From Sphingobacteriaceae bacterium (lineage in GTDB: Bacteria; Bacteroidota; Bacteroidia; Sphingobacteriales; Sphingobacteriaceae), in the NCBI GenBank assembly GCA_947460875.1, contig CANHGR010000008.1, positions 1 to 64,000 of the forward strand: DNA of 64,000 nt, written 5' to 3'. The notes below the pieces were generated by a model. The model had not been told where the DNA came from. It saw only the letters and a program-made list of their open reading frames with translations, and made no database searches. Shown here in pieces: positions 25,860 to 34,685 of the stretch. Numbering within the stretch: the stretch's first letter is position 1; each line of letters opens with the position of its first letter. The position numbers and the translations under genes are program-made.

Positions 25860-28800
25860 TTAATCAAACTCATTTTCTTCTTCAGCGGCCTTTTCTAAAA
25901 TATCTTGCGGCTCCTTGAAATTTGTCCGCACGAACGTACACCATTGGCACTCCTCTTTTCCGCAGCCGCTAAATTCATGATTGAGAATTCGGCCATAAGT
26001 TTCTTTGATCTGTTCTTTGACAAGCGATAAATCGTCGGCCGTAATATCCACCTTCTTTTTTATATATTCATTCTTGTAAGGCTCAACAAAGTCAAATTCA
26101 GCACCAATCGCTTTCCAATTATTGCGCCTATCGTTATCGACTAAAAGCTTATAAAATACGGCCTGCCTCCAGTAATCGCCACCCAAAGGGTCTTTTTCAT
26201 TAGGTGGACTCAATTTCTTTTTCGCGTATTCGAAGCTTCCGGTTTTATAGTCTACAATATTTACGTCATTCCCCCTAAACTCGAGCTTATCAAGTACACC
26301 TTTTACGGGCACTCCCTCTATTTCAACATTGCTAATTCTATATTCTGCCACAATATATTTTTCCCAATGGCTGATGTATTTATTGTAGAAATCCGGAAGA
26401 ATTTTATCGCCATATTCCATCCTCCTTTTAAATTGTTCATTAGTAAACGCTTCGCGATTGCGTTTCATATACCACTGAAAATCTTCTACGAATTTAGACA
26501 CTCCATGGAACTCCTTTTTGTCTTCAGCCAAGGAACTAAATAGCTTATTCAAAGCTGAATGCACTGCAGACCCAAATGTCATTGACTCATTTTTGCCGGA
26601 AGGAACCATAATTAAATTCTGGAAATAAAACTTGAGTGGGCAGTCTAAATAGTTATTTAGATGCGTGCTACTAAGCACGTAATTCTGTAATAAAGATTCA
26701 ACGTATTGCTTGTCAATCAATCCTATACTCGGTCTTTCATCCTGCGCAAATTGCAGAATGAAGAAATCGGTTAAAATGCTTTCCGACACTTCCTTTCTGC
26801 TGACCTGAAGGTCTGTTCGCGACAATATCTCTCCCAGAAAAAGCGTAGGTTCTAACTCTTTGCCATTTGCATCTTGGGCAGGATAAGAGATGGCAAGGAA
26901 CTTCTTCGCCCGGGTAATTGCCACATAAAATAATCTGCGGAGCTCTTCGTCATTATTCGAAGAAGATGAAGAAGTAAATAAGTTATCAGGGAATTTATAG
27001 GTCGATGAAAGTTTCTTTTTCTTCTCCCACACATTCGTGTTTGCACCTATCAGATAGACATACTCAAATTCAAGACCTTTAGAGCCATGGCAGGTTAAGA
27101 AATTTACGCCTTGTTCATTAAATATAATCTGATTTACTTCAATAGAAATGTCGTTCTCTTCGAGAAGGTCTATCAATGTTACCATGTCTTTCAACTTCAT
27201 GTCAGGCTTCTTCCTGCTTTCCTCTTTAAGAAAATTAAAAAGCGCAGAGATTGCCTGCATATACCAAGTCTTATCAGCCGAGCTTAGAATATAGGCTAGA
27301 ATCCCTCCCCTAACCATTATCTTTTCAAAAAGGCCTTGTACCGTGAGGTTATTCGACTCTTTTATCCAAAACTCAAGATCATCGCTCAATCTTTTAATCT
27401 GTTTCCGGCTCTCTGTGTCAAATAGGGTTTGCGCAGTTTGTCTGGAAATATCGGAAATCTTTGCGCGTATTGAAGTTTTGTCAGTATGGCTTTTGTTATA
27501 ATCGCTAACCTCTACGCTGATTTTAGCGATATCAATGGGCGCTATTTGGTAAAAATCATAGTGCATAATCTCAAATAGCAGCTCATCTCCGCTAAAAGGA
27601 AATTGACTTTCAAAGGCTAAATAACGAAGGATATTAATAAGTTTTCGTCCAAAAGGTTCTTTTAGAATATTTACCTTTCTCTTTGTATGTACAGGAATCC
27701 CTTTGAGCTGAAAAAATCGCGCTAACTCTTGCCCCGACCGATGTTCCTTATAGATAATAGCAATTTCTTCTGGCGGAACTCCGCTCTGTAATAACAGACC
27801 GACTTCATGGGTTATATCCGCGAATTCATTAAATTGACTGGAATAGGCCATGATCTTTGGATGCGGCACCACTCCGGCATACCTATCATTCTGAGCTATT
27901 AGATGTTTACTTAGTCCGGGAAGATTAATGCGCTCTGTATTGTGCTTAATTAGTTCTCTTGCAACATCCAATACGATCTGAGAAGAGCGATAGTTATCCG
28001 TTAACATCACCCGATAGAGGCTATCCGCATAGCGCGAGTTGTATTCTTCGATGTTTTGAACGTTTGCTCCCTGAAACCTGAATATTGACTGATCATCATC
28101 GCCGACTACAAAAATATTGGGCTTATCCCAATAACTGATCAGCAAATTGATTAATTCATTTTGAGTGCCGCTTGTATCTTGAAATTCATCTACTAAAACA
28201 TATTGATACCGCTCTTGGTAGTTGAGAAGGAAATTTTCATCTTTCTTAAAAGCGTCTAATACCCATAAGATCATATCGTCATAGTCATAACGCGACATTT
28301 TCATCATCAACGCTTGATAGGCCTTAAACTCGTTCACCGCAGCACAAAGCTTATCCATATCTTCGCGCATTTGAGAAAATTCGGGCTTCAGCGACCCTGC
28401 TTCATTCGCTTTATATTTCCTTACATATTTAAACGTTTTGTAATACGGAGAATCCGGTTCGCAATTCTCAACCTGATCAATATATTCGGAGATCTTTTTG
28501 TCGATTATTTCAGGCGACCACCCTTCCCTTTTCATGATCGAAAACAATTCCTGCAGACGTTTTATCTCATAATAAACATCCCCCCTAAAACGCTTTAACA
28601 AATGATTAGGCGGAAAACCATCAACAAGTTTTCGAAAGAGGTCTATGCGTTCAAGATCGGAAATAGGATCCAATTCCAGCTTACCAAAATAATCCAGATT
28701 TTCTTGAATAATGTAGTTACAGAAAGCGTGGAAAGTGTAGATATTGACGCGATAAGCATCTGGGCCAATAAAATCAAACAATCTTTTACGCATGGCAACC

Positions 28801-29024
28801 GTTCCTGCGTCTGTATACGTTAGACATAATATATTATTTGCCTGCGTATCTGTTTCAGTAAGAATCTTACCGATCCTAGCAGCGAGAATTTGCGTTTTTC
28901 CAGTTCCCGGACCGGCGATCACCAATACAGGGCCGTCTATCTGATTTACTGCTTTAAGCTGATTCTCATTCAGTCGCTCAAGCGCTTTTTGAAAATTTTG
29001 GTTGTATTTGGATAGGATCTGCAT
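25860..29024 (-). CDS. UvrD/PcrA-type helicase fused to an Fe-S PD-(D/E)XK nuclease
   Basis: 1054 residues. Superfamily 1A helicase motifs in order: VIAGPGTGKTQILAARI, VLVDEFQDTSG, VVGDDDQSIFRFQGA, TDNYRSSQIVLD, TCHGSKGLEFEYVYLIGA and FYVAITRAKKFLAI. The C-terminal 270 residues carry a RecB-type nuclease: GVLDKLEF and NIVDYKTGSFEYAKK (D...DYK catalytic set), bracketed by Cys795 (LDCPLKFYF) and Cys1021, Cys1026 and Cys1029 (CGKEECQWC), the four-cysteine cluster of AddB-type nucleases. So one chain carries helicase, nuclease and probable [4Fe-4S] staple. It should process double-strand DNA ends or foreign DNA. No AddB/RecC partner is adjacent. Confidence 0.88.
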   Translation of the reverse strand: MQILSKYNQNFQKALERLNENQLKAVNQIDGPVLVIAGPGTGKTQILAARIGKILTETDTQANNILCLTYTDAGTVAMRKRLFDFIGPDAYRVNIYTFHAFCNYIIQENLDYFGKLELDPISDLERIDLFRKLVDGFPPNHLLKRFRGDVYYEIKRLQELFSIMKREGWSPEIIDKKISEYIDQVENCEPDSPYYKTFKYVRKYKANEAGSLKPEFSQMREDMDKLCAAVNEFKAYQALMMKMSRYDYDDMILWVLDAFKKDENFLLNYQERYQYVLVDEFQDTSGTQNELINLLISYWDKPNIFVVGDDDQSIFRFQGANVQNIEEYNSRYADSLYRVMLTDNYRSSQIVLDVARELIKHNTERINLPGLSKHLIAQNDRYAGVVPHPKIMAYSSQFNEFADITHEVGLLLQSGVPPEEIAIIYKEHRSGQELARFFQLKGIPVHTKRKVNILKEPFGRKLINILRYLAFESQFPFSGDELLFEIMHYDFYQIAPIDIAKISVEVSDYNKSHTDKTSIRAKISDISRQTAQTLFDTESRKQIKRLSDDLEFWIKESNNLTVQGLFEKIMVRGGILAYILSSADKTWYMQAISALFNFLKEESRKKPDMKLKDMVTLIDLLEENDISIEVNQIIFNEQGVNFLTCHGSKGLEFEYVYLIGANTNVWEKKKKLSSTYKFPDNLFTSSSSSNNDEELRRLFYVAITRAKKFLAISYPAQDANGKELEPTLFLGEILSRTDLQVSRKEVSESILTDFFILQFAQDERPSIGLIDKQYVESLLQNYVLSSTHLNNYLDCPLKFYFQNLIMVPSGKNESMTFGSAVHSALNKLFSSLAEDKKEFHGVSKFVEDFQWYMKRNREAFTNEQFKRRMEYGDKILPDFYNKYISHWEKYIVAEYRISNVEIEGVPVKGVLDKLEFRGNDVNIVDYKTGSFEYAKKKLSPPNEKDPLGGDYWRQAVFYKLLVDNDRRNNWKAIGAEFDFVEPYKNEYIKKKVDITADDLSLVKEQIKETYGRILNHEFSGCGKEECQWCTFVRTNFKEPQDILEKAAEEENEFD

Positions 29025-29104
29025 GGCGGTTTACGAATTTGCGGAAAATAAATTACCAAAACTAATTTGACACCTTCTTAACATAATAGGGAATGCAAAA
29101 CCAT

Positions 29105-29112
29105 TAACTTTG
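29105..29112 (+). promoter_or_regulatory. -7 box (TAACTTTG) of the VWA-MoxR operon
   Basis: TAACTTTG fits TAnnTTTG, 22 bp before ATG 29135. The nearest TTTG (29066-29069) is 35 bp upstream, too far, so only the -7 box supports this promoter. The same word occurs before the SPOR gene. Confidence 0.4.
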
Positions 29113-29134
29113 ATTTTACGTTTATACATCTAAA

Positions 29135-30235
29135 ATGCGGGGATATTCCTTTTCAAAATTCAATCCAAACGATCTTCCGCAAGGAGGATTTGATCAATTG
29201 TTAAAATTGTTCCTTGAATTATTGAATTATACTGCAGGAGATGCCGGAGAAGCGCTTGCTTGGATGAATGAGCTCGACAAACAACATCAGTTTACCAGTG
29301 ATGACTATGCGATGGGCGATTTCATCGAAGACCTGAAAAACAAAGGATATATCAGCGATGACGAGAAAAACCCAGGCGATATTAAGATAACGGCTAAAAC
29401 TGAGCAAAACATCCGCCAATCGGCGTTAGAAGAAATTTTCGGAAAATTAAAAAAATCTGGCAGGGGAAATCATAACAGCAATATCTCAGGGTTAGGAGAA
29501 GAAAAAAATGCCGACCGTCGCGAGTACCAATTCGGCGACAGCTTGGATCAAATAGACATGACGGCCTCGATCCATAATGCACAGATCAACCATGGGATCA
29601 GCGAATTTGCAATGACCGAGCGTGATCTTGAAGTGGAAGAAAAAGACTATAAGACGATCACTTCTACGGTCCTCATGATCGACGTTTCCCACTCGATGAT
29701 TTTATATGGCGAAGACCGCATCACGCCCGCAAAAAAGGTAGCAATGGCTCTGGCTGAACTGATCCGCACAAAATACCCAAAAGATACGCTCGATATCGTA
29801 GTTTTTGGTAACGATGCCTGGCCAATAAGCATCAAAGATCTTCCGTACCTTCAAGTTGGTCCATTTCACACAAACACGTACGCAGGGCTAGAACTCGCCG
29901 TTGATATTCTGCGCCGAAGAAAAACACACAACAAACAGATTTTCATGATCACCGATGGAAAGCCAACCTGCTTGAAAGAAAATGGCAAATATTATAAAAA
30001 TAGCGTCGGCCTTGATCGTAAAGTAGTTAACAAGACATTTAATATGGCAGCGCAATGCAAACGCCTCAATATTCCAATTACCACCTTTATGATAGCCAAG
30101 GACCCTTATCTGCAGCAGTTTGTAAGGCAATTCACCGAGATCAATGGAGGGAAAGCATTCTATAGTTCGTTAAAAGGACTGGGAGAATTTATTTTTGAAG
30201 ATTATATAAAGAATAGAAGACGGACTGTTAAATAG
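29135..30235 (+). CDS. von Willebrand factor A domain protein, partner of a MoxR ATPase
   Basis: 366 residues, cytoplasmic by composition. The C-terminal half is a VWA domain with a MIDAS motif (VLMIDVSHSMILYGEDR; D-x-S-x-S) and downstream FMITDGKP. The N-terminal half is helical and has no family I can name, with a GDSLDQIDMTASIHNA segment near 155. Such VWA proteins work with MoxR-type AAA+ ATPases (next gene) as chaperone or remodelling pairs, by analogy with CbbO/CbbQ, NorD/NorQ and ChlD/ChlI. The client is unknown. Confidence 0.85.
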   Translation: MRGYSFSKFNPNDLPQGGFDQLLKLFLELLNYTAGDAGEALAWMNELDKQHQFTSDDYAMGDFIEDLKNKGYISDDEKNPGDIKITAKTEQNIRQSALEEIFGKLKKSGRGNHNSNISGLGEEKNADRREYQFGDSLDQIDMTASIHNAQINHGISEFAMTERDLEVEEKDYKTITSTVLMIDVSHSMILYGEDRITPAKKVAMALAELIRTKYPKDTLDIVVFGNDAWPISIKDLPYLQVGPFHTNTYAGLELAVDILRRRKTHNKQIFMITDGKPTCLKENGKYYKNSVGLDRKVVNKTFNMAAQCKRLNIPITTFMIAKDPYLQQFVRQFTEINGGKAFYSSLKGLGEFIFEDYIKNRRRTVK

Positions 30236-30240
30236 TCTAA

Positions 30241-30276
30241 ACCTTCCGACTTCCGGTCCTTCGGACTTTCCGAATT
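30241..30276. repeat. short degenerate CTTCCG-type repeat between VWA and ATPase genes
   Basis: About 36 bp made of near copies of cttccgac, cttccggt, cttcggac, and ctttccga. It could fold weakly through TCCG/CGGA. A similar cttcc-rich run lies at 61280-61306. I have no function for it. Confidence 0.35.
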
Positions 30277-30290
30277 TACTGAAAAAAATT

Positions 30291-31796
30291 ATGCAAGACA
30301 TCAACATAAGAACACTAGAACAACTAAAAGCCTCAGGCTATCAAACTCGGTCTGTTAAGCAAGAATTAAGAGAGAATCTGATTTCTCAGCTGAAAAATAA
30401 GGAAGCGGGTTTTGAGGGAATCATCGGCTACGAGGATACCGTAATACCAGATCTACAGACAGCAATCTTGTCAAGACATAATTTTCTATTACTCGGTCTA
30501 CGGGGTCAAGCCAAAACCCGTATCGCCCGGTTGATGATTAATCTGATGGACGAATATATCCCCTATATTGAAGGTTCAGAACTTTTTGAAGATCCACTAA
30601 ATCCAATCTCCTGGTATGGCAGAACACAACTAGCTGAGCATGGAGATCAGACTCCTATTGCTTGGCTTCATCGTTCAGAAAGATACACCGAGAAACTTGC
30701 GACACCCGATGTCACCGTTGCCGATCTTATTGGTGATGTCGACCCTATTAAAGCTGCCACTTTAAAATTGACTTATTCAGATGAGCGGGTTTTACACTAT
30801 GGTTTAATCCCTCGAGCGCATCGCGGAATATTTGTAATTAATGAACTTCCTGATTTACAGGCTCGTATACAGGTGGCTTTATTCAATATCTTGCAGGAAA
30901 AAGACATACAGATCCGTGGATTTAAATTGCGTCTACCGCTTGACATACAGTTTGTATTTACGGCAAATCCAGAAGATTATACCAACAGAGGTTCTATCGT
31001 AACTCCTTTAAAAGACCGTATAGAAAGTCAGATCCTCACTCACTATCCGAGGAGCGTTGATATCTCAAGGAAGATCACTCAACAAGAGGCGTCGCTTACT
31101 GCATCGCAACGCGAAAACATTGAAGCGGATGGCTTGGTTAAAGATCTTGTTGAACATATTGCCTTTGAGGCCAGAAATTCTGAGTATATTGATAAAAAAT
31201 CGGGCGTTTCTGCGAGACTGACGATTTCTGCGTACGAAAACCTAATCAGCAATGCCGAACGCAGAATGCTGATCAACGACGAACCGCGTACACTTGTACG
31301 TATTTCTGATTTTATGGGAGCTATTCCTGCCATTACCGGCAAAATAGAACTAGTGTATGAAGGCGAGCTTGAAGGGCCTGCTAAAGTTGCTAATATCCTT
31401 GTCGGAAAGGCCATTAAAACGCTCATGGCTCAATACTTTCCGGAGCCCGAAAAGTTAAAAAAATCGAAGGCGGTGAATCCTTATAGTGAGATTACCAATT
31501 GGTTTGCTTCAGGCAATAGCATTAGTTTACTTGACGATCTTTCTGAACAGGAATACAAATCAGCTCTAAACTCAATTCCGGGATTGAAGAGTGTAGTCAA
31601 ACAATTTCACCCGAATTTAAGTAAAAGTCAGCACCTGTTATTGATGGAATTTCTACTCCACGGACTGGCAGAATTTTCGCAGGTGAGCAAATCACATCTC
31701 GATAATGGTTTTACGTTTAAAGACATGTTCAATAGTCTATTCAACGCAGATTTCGGTGAAGACGATGATGAATATGACGAAAAGGATAGATATTAG
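30291..31796 (+). CDS. MoxR-type AAA+ ATPase (magnesium-chelatase ChlI-like)
   Basis: 501 residues. Nucleotide-binding Walker A is LLLGLRGQAKTRIAR (GxxGxAKT) and the Walker B region is GIFVINELPDL, followed by the sensor-1-like VFTANPEDYTNRG. About residues 330-400 form the lid; the last 100 residues are a poorly conserved extension. MoxR family ATPases remodel or activate protein clients, usually with a VWA partner, which is the upstream gene 55 bp away. No substrate can be assigned. Confidence 0.88.
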   Translation: MQDINIRTLEQLKASGYQTRSVKQELRENLISQLKNKEAGFEGIIGYEDTVIPDLQTAILSRHNFLLLGLRGQAKTRIARLMINLMDEYIPYIEGSELFEDPLNPISWYGRTQLAEHGDQTPIAWLHRSERYTEKLATPDVTVADLIGDVDPIKAATLKLTYSDERVLHYGLIPRAHRGIFVINELPDLQARIQVALFNILQEKDIQIRGFKLRLPLDIQFVFTANPEDYTNRGSIVTPLKDRIESQILTHYPRSVDISRKITQQEASLTASQRENIEADGLVKDLVEHIAFEARNSEYIDKKSGVSARLTISAYENLISNAERRMLINDEPRTLVRISDFMGAIPAITGKIELVYEGELEGPAKVANILVGKAIKTLMAQYFPEPEKLKKSKAVNPYSEITNWFASGNSISLLDDLSEQEYKSALNSIPGLKSVVKQFHPNLSKSQHLLLMEFLLHGLAEFSQVSKSHLDNGFTFKDMFNSLFNADFGEDDDEYDEKDRY

Positions 31797-31812
31797 TGCT
31801 CTAATCGTTTAG

Positions 31813-33060
31813 ATGGCTGATCGTATTTTTATTTTAGTAATAATCAGCATTCTCTTGTTGCTGATTGATTGGTATATCTATAGAGCAGTTCGAGCAATTA
31901 AGCCTGGCTGGGCCAAGAATAGCCTACCATACATCTGGTGGGGCTACTCGGTGTTGCTGATAGTTGGAGTATTCATCGGCATATTTTTCAACTTGCGCCT
32001 ATCACTAAGAGCAATCATTTTAGTTGCCTTTTTCATGACAGTAATATCCAAGATATTGCTGTTACCTTTTGTATTGGTTGATGATCTACGACGCGCTGTT
32101 TTGTGGGTAAAACAAAAATATTTCTATTCGGCCAAAAAGTCTGATGCAGAACCTAAAACAAAGGAAACAATAACTCGATCCGATTTTATTATAAAAGCAG
32201 GTATCGCGGTAGCTGCATTGCCTTTTGCAACTCTGACTTACGGCATTATTTCGGGAGCCTACGATTATCAGATAAACCGAAGAAAAATCTACCTTCCCAA
32301 CCTGCCAAAGGCATTCGATGGCATTAAGCTTGCGCAACTATCAGACATTCATTCTGGTAGCTTTTACAATAAAAAAGCTGTACTAGGCGGAGTTGAGATG
32401 CTCCTGGCAGAGAAGCCTGATATTATATTCTTTACCGGAGATCTTGTTAATAATGTTGCTCCTGAGATGAAAGACTACCAGGATATATTCTCTAAAGTTA
32501 AGGCCCCTCTTGGTGTTTATTCCATCTTGGGAAACCATGATTACGGCGATTACTATTACGGACCGGGCCCATCAGCAGCAAAAGCAAGCAATCTTGTTGC
32601 AGTTAAAAATATCCATAACGTTCTTGGGTGGGACCTCTTAATAAATGCAAACCGGATAGTAAAAGTTGACAACGAAGAAATCTCAATTATTGGAATTGAA
32701 AATTGGGGTGCAGGTCGTTTCCCTAAATATGGCAAAATGGACTTAGCAGTTCAGAAGACAGACAATAGTCCAGTAAAACTACTCCTTTCGCATGACCCTT
32801 CACACTGGCGTGGGCAAGTAATTTCGGAATATCCAGAAATCGACATGATGTTTAGCGGGCATACTCATGGAATGCAATTCGGTGTCGTAACTGATCGCTT
32901 TCAATGGAGTCCGATACAATACATCTATAAGGAATGGGCCGGACTGTATCAGGAAAAGCATCAACAGCTTTATGTAAACGTCGGCTACGGATTTTTAGGC
33001 TATCCCGGCAGAGTTGGTATTTTACCAGAAATTACCATATTTGAGTTAAAGAAAGGATAA
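31813..33060 (+). CDS. membrane-anchored metallophosphoesterase
   Basis: 415 residues. The first 160 contain three or four hydrophobic helices and a final one just before the catalytic domain. The phosphoesterase domain begins around 175 with LAQLSDIHSG, then TGDLVNN, ILGNHDYGD, LLSHDPSHW and MFSGHTHGMQFG: the full set of metal ligands of the calcineurin-like fold. Relatives (YkuE/YaeI-like) act on UDP-sugars or lipid pyrophosphates on the membrane surface; which one here is unknown. It starts 16 bp after the ATPase gene and precedes a UbiA-like gene by 15 bp, so a lipid-linked substrate would be consistent, but that is inference. Confidence 0.85.
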   Translation: MADRIFILVIISILLLLIDWYIYRAVRAIKPGWAKNSLPYIWWGYSVLLIVGVFIGIFFNLRLSLRAIILVAFFMTVISKILLLPFVLVDDLRRAVLWVKQKYFYSAKKSDAEPKTKETITRSDFIIKAGIAVAALPFATLTYGIISGAYDYQINRRKIYLPNLPKAFDGIKLAQLSDIHSGSFYNKKAVLGGVEMLLAEKPDIIFFTGDLVNNVAPEMKDYQDIFSKVKAPLGVYSILGNHDYGDYYYGPGPSAAKASNLVAVKNIHNVLGWDLLINANRIVKVDNEEISIIGIENWGAGRFPKYGKMDLAVQKTDNSPVKLLLSHDPSHWRGQVISEYPEIDMMFSGHTHGMQFGVVTDRFQWSPIQYIYKEWAGLYQEKHQQLYVNVGYGFLGYPGRVGILPEITIFELKKG

Positions 33061-33075
33061 ATTATCCTGTCCTTC

Positions 33076-33939
33076 ATGAATAAACTTATCCGAAAGAGCC
33101 TTGATTTTTTGCTGTTTAGCAATGTTTTTATTGCATTGTGTGCAGTTGCGCAAGGATTGCTTTGCTATCGTTTGTTGAAGGTAGAGCCAGACAAGCTTGT
33201 GCTTGGTGTATTGTTTTGCTCAACACTGGCAATGTATAATTACAGTATCTTATTATCAAAACCGACCGATCTGCAGTATTCAGCATTAAGATGCGCGCAA
33301 TGGGGCTTCTCCCATCGTCGCTTAACAGCTACGATAACTTTGCTCGCCATCTTGCCAATTATGCCGTTGGCTTTCTTTTTAGCTCTGTCTTCACAAATAT
33401 TATTGTTCATTTTGGCTCTCATTTCTTTCGCTTATAATCTGCCATTATTCAGATTTGAGCAAAAGAAGTTTGGTCTGAGAAATATACCCGGAATCAAATT
33501 TCTGTTGATCTCCCTAGTGTGGTCTTTAAGCTGCGTTCTTCTGCCTATTCTGGAGCTCGAGAAGCAACAAATATTCATTACAGTAGCAGATACAATCTTA
33601 CTTATCGCAGCTGAATTAGTTTTTATCGCAGCTATTACGATACCATTTGACATTCGCGACCTGTTTCAAGACAAAGAGGATGAATTGAAAACCATACCGG
33701 TTAGGTTTGGCGAAAAAAAAGCGTATCGGTTTTGCTTCACTTTATTATCTTGCTATCTGACACTTTTGTATCTGTTCACGGGCAATTTCAATGCTGACTT
33801 TATAGCACTTGCCTTTTCTGTTCTCTTAGCAGGATGGATTATTTTCAAATCTAATTGGGAAAAAAATGAATACTATTATTTCTTATACATAGACGGGATA
33901 ATGATCATTCAATATCTTTTCATCGCCACGATCAGCTAG
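33076..33939 (+). CDS. UbiA-like integral membrane protein with a degenerate first Asp motif
   Basis: 287 residues, about eight hydrophobic helices. The segment FDIRDLFQDKEDELKTIPVRFG contains the second UbiA motif D192-x2-D195-x3-D199. The first motif (NDxxDxxxD, which binds the prenyl diphosphate magnesium) should lie in the second-third helix; the matching stretch LAMYNYSILLSKP lacks the aspartates. So it looks like a UbiA-superfamily member that may have lost or changed its prenyltransferase activity. No quinone or heme pathway gene is adjacent. It is 3 bp convergent with the response regulator gene. Confidence 0.7.
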   Translation: MNKLIRKSLDFLLFSNVFIALCAVAQGLLCYRLLKVEPDKLVLGVLFCSTLAMYNYSILLSKPTDLQYSALRCAQWGFSHRRLTATITLLAILPIMPLAFFLALSSQILLFILALISFAYNLPLFRFEQKKFGLRNIPGIKFLLISLVWSLSCVLLPILELEKQQIFITVADTILLIAAELVFIAAITIPFDIRDLFQDKEDELKTIPVRFGEKKAYRFCFTLLSCYLTLLYLFTGNFNADFIALAFSVLLAGWIIFKSNWEKNEYYYFLYIDGIMIIQYLFIATIS

Positions 33940-33942
33940 AAA

Positions 33943-34632
33943 CTATTCTACCACAAATTTATATCCTATTCCCCTTACAGTTTGTAAATACTCTGGCCGA
34001 TCGGAATTTTCTTCAATTTTCTTTCGTAATCGAACAATGTGCATATCCAGCGTTCTGGTATTCACATCAGAGTTATAACCCCAAACCACCATCATTAATT
34101 CATCCCTGTTGATGACCTTATTTACGTTTTTTAGGAAATAAAGAAGGATACGATTTTCGAGAATTGTCAATTCGATCTTTTTATTGCTTTTCAACAATGA
34201 GTGTGTGTTGGGATGATGCTCTATATCTCCGAATCTATGAAGCTCAGTTTTTTCATTTAAAACAAAGTACTTTACCTTATTTTCAATCAAGGCTACTAAA
34301 ACGTCCATGTTAAATGGCTTCGTGACATAATCCGAAACTCCAAAACTGTAAGCGTCTATTTTATCAATATCCTGCGCTTTAGCCGTCATCATGATAATTA
34401 GATTGTTAAACCCCCTTTCTCTTAAAGATTGGCACACCTCTGAACCTTGCTTTTTCGGCAACATCCAGTCTAAAAGTACAATATCAGGATTTTCCTTCTC
34501 TATAATTGCCTCTGCCGACAATCCGTCAGCAGCTTCGATAATAGTATATCCTTCAGCCTGTAGGCGATGACTTACTAAAAATCGAAGATTTTCATCATCT
34601 TCAACTATTGCAACCTTTATTTCTTTTTTCAT
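33943..34632 (-). CDS. OmpR-family response regulator
   Basis: 229 residues from ATG 34632; 10 extra codons upstream are probably not used. Receiver domain with the phosphate-acceptor Asp55 in VLLDWMLPKKQGS, plus acidic EDDE and the conserved Lys in DYVTKPF. Winged-helix DNA-binding C-terminus with NTRTLDMHIVRLRKKI and VRGIGYKFVV. Follows the histidine kinase by 53 bp, so the pair forms a two-component system. Confidence 0.93.
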   Translation of the reverse strand: MKKEIKVAIVEDDENLRFLVSHRLQAEGYTIIEAADGLSAEAIIEKENPDIVLLDWMLPKKQGSEVCQSLRERGFNNLIIMMTAKAQDIDKIDAYSFGVSDYVTKPFNMDVLVALIENKVKYFVLNEKTELHRFGDIEHHPNTHSLLKSNKKIELTILENRILLYFLKNVNKVINRDELMMVVWGYNSDVNTRTLDMHIVRLRKKIEENSDRPEYLQTVRGIGYKFVVE

Positions 34633-34685
34633 GCTCTGTTGATTAACTACTCTTAGCAAATTATTCTTGGCTGGGTTATATTAAA

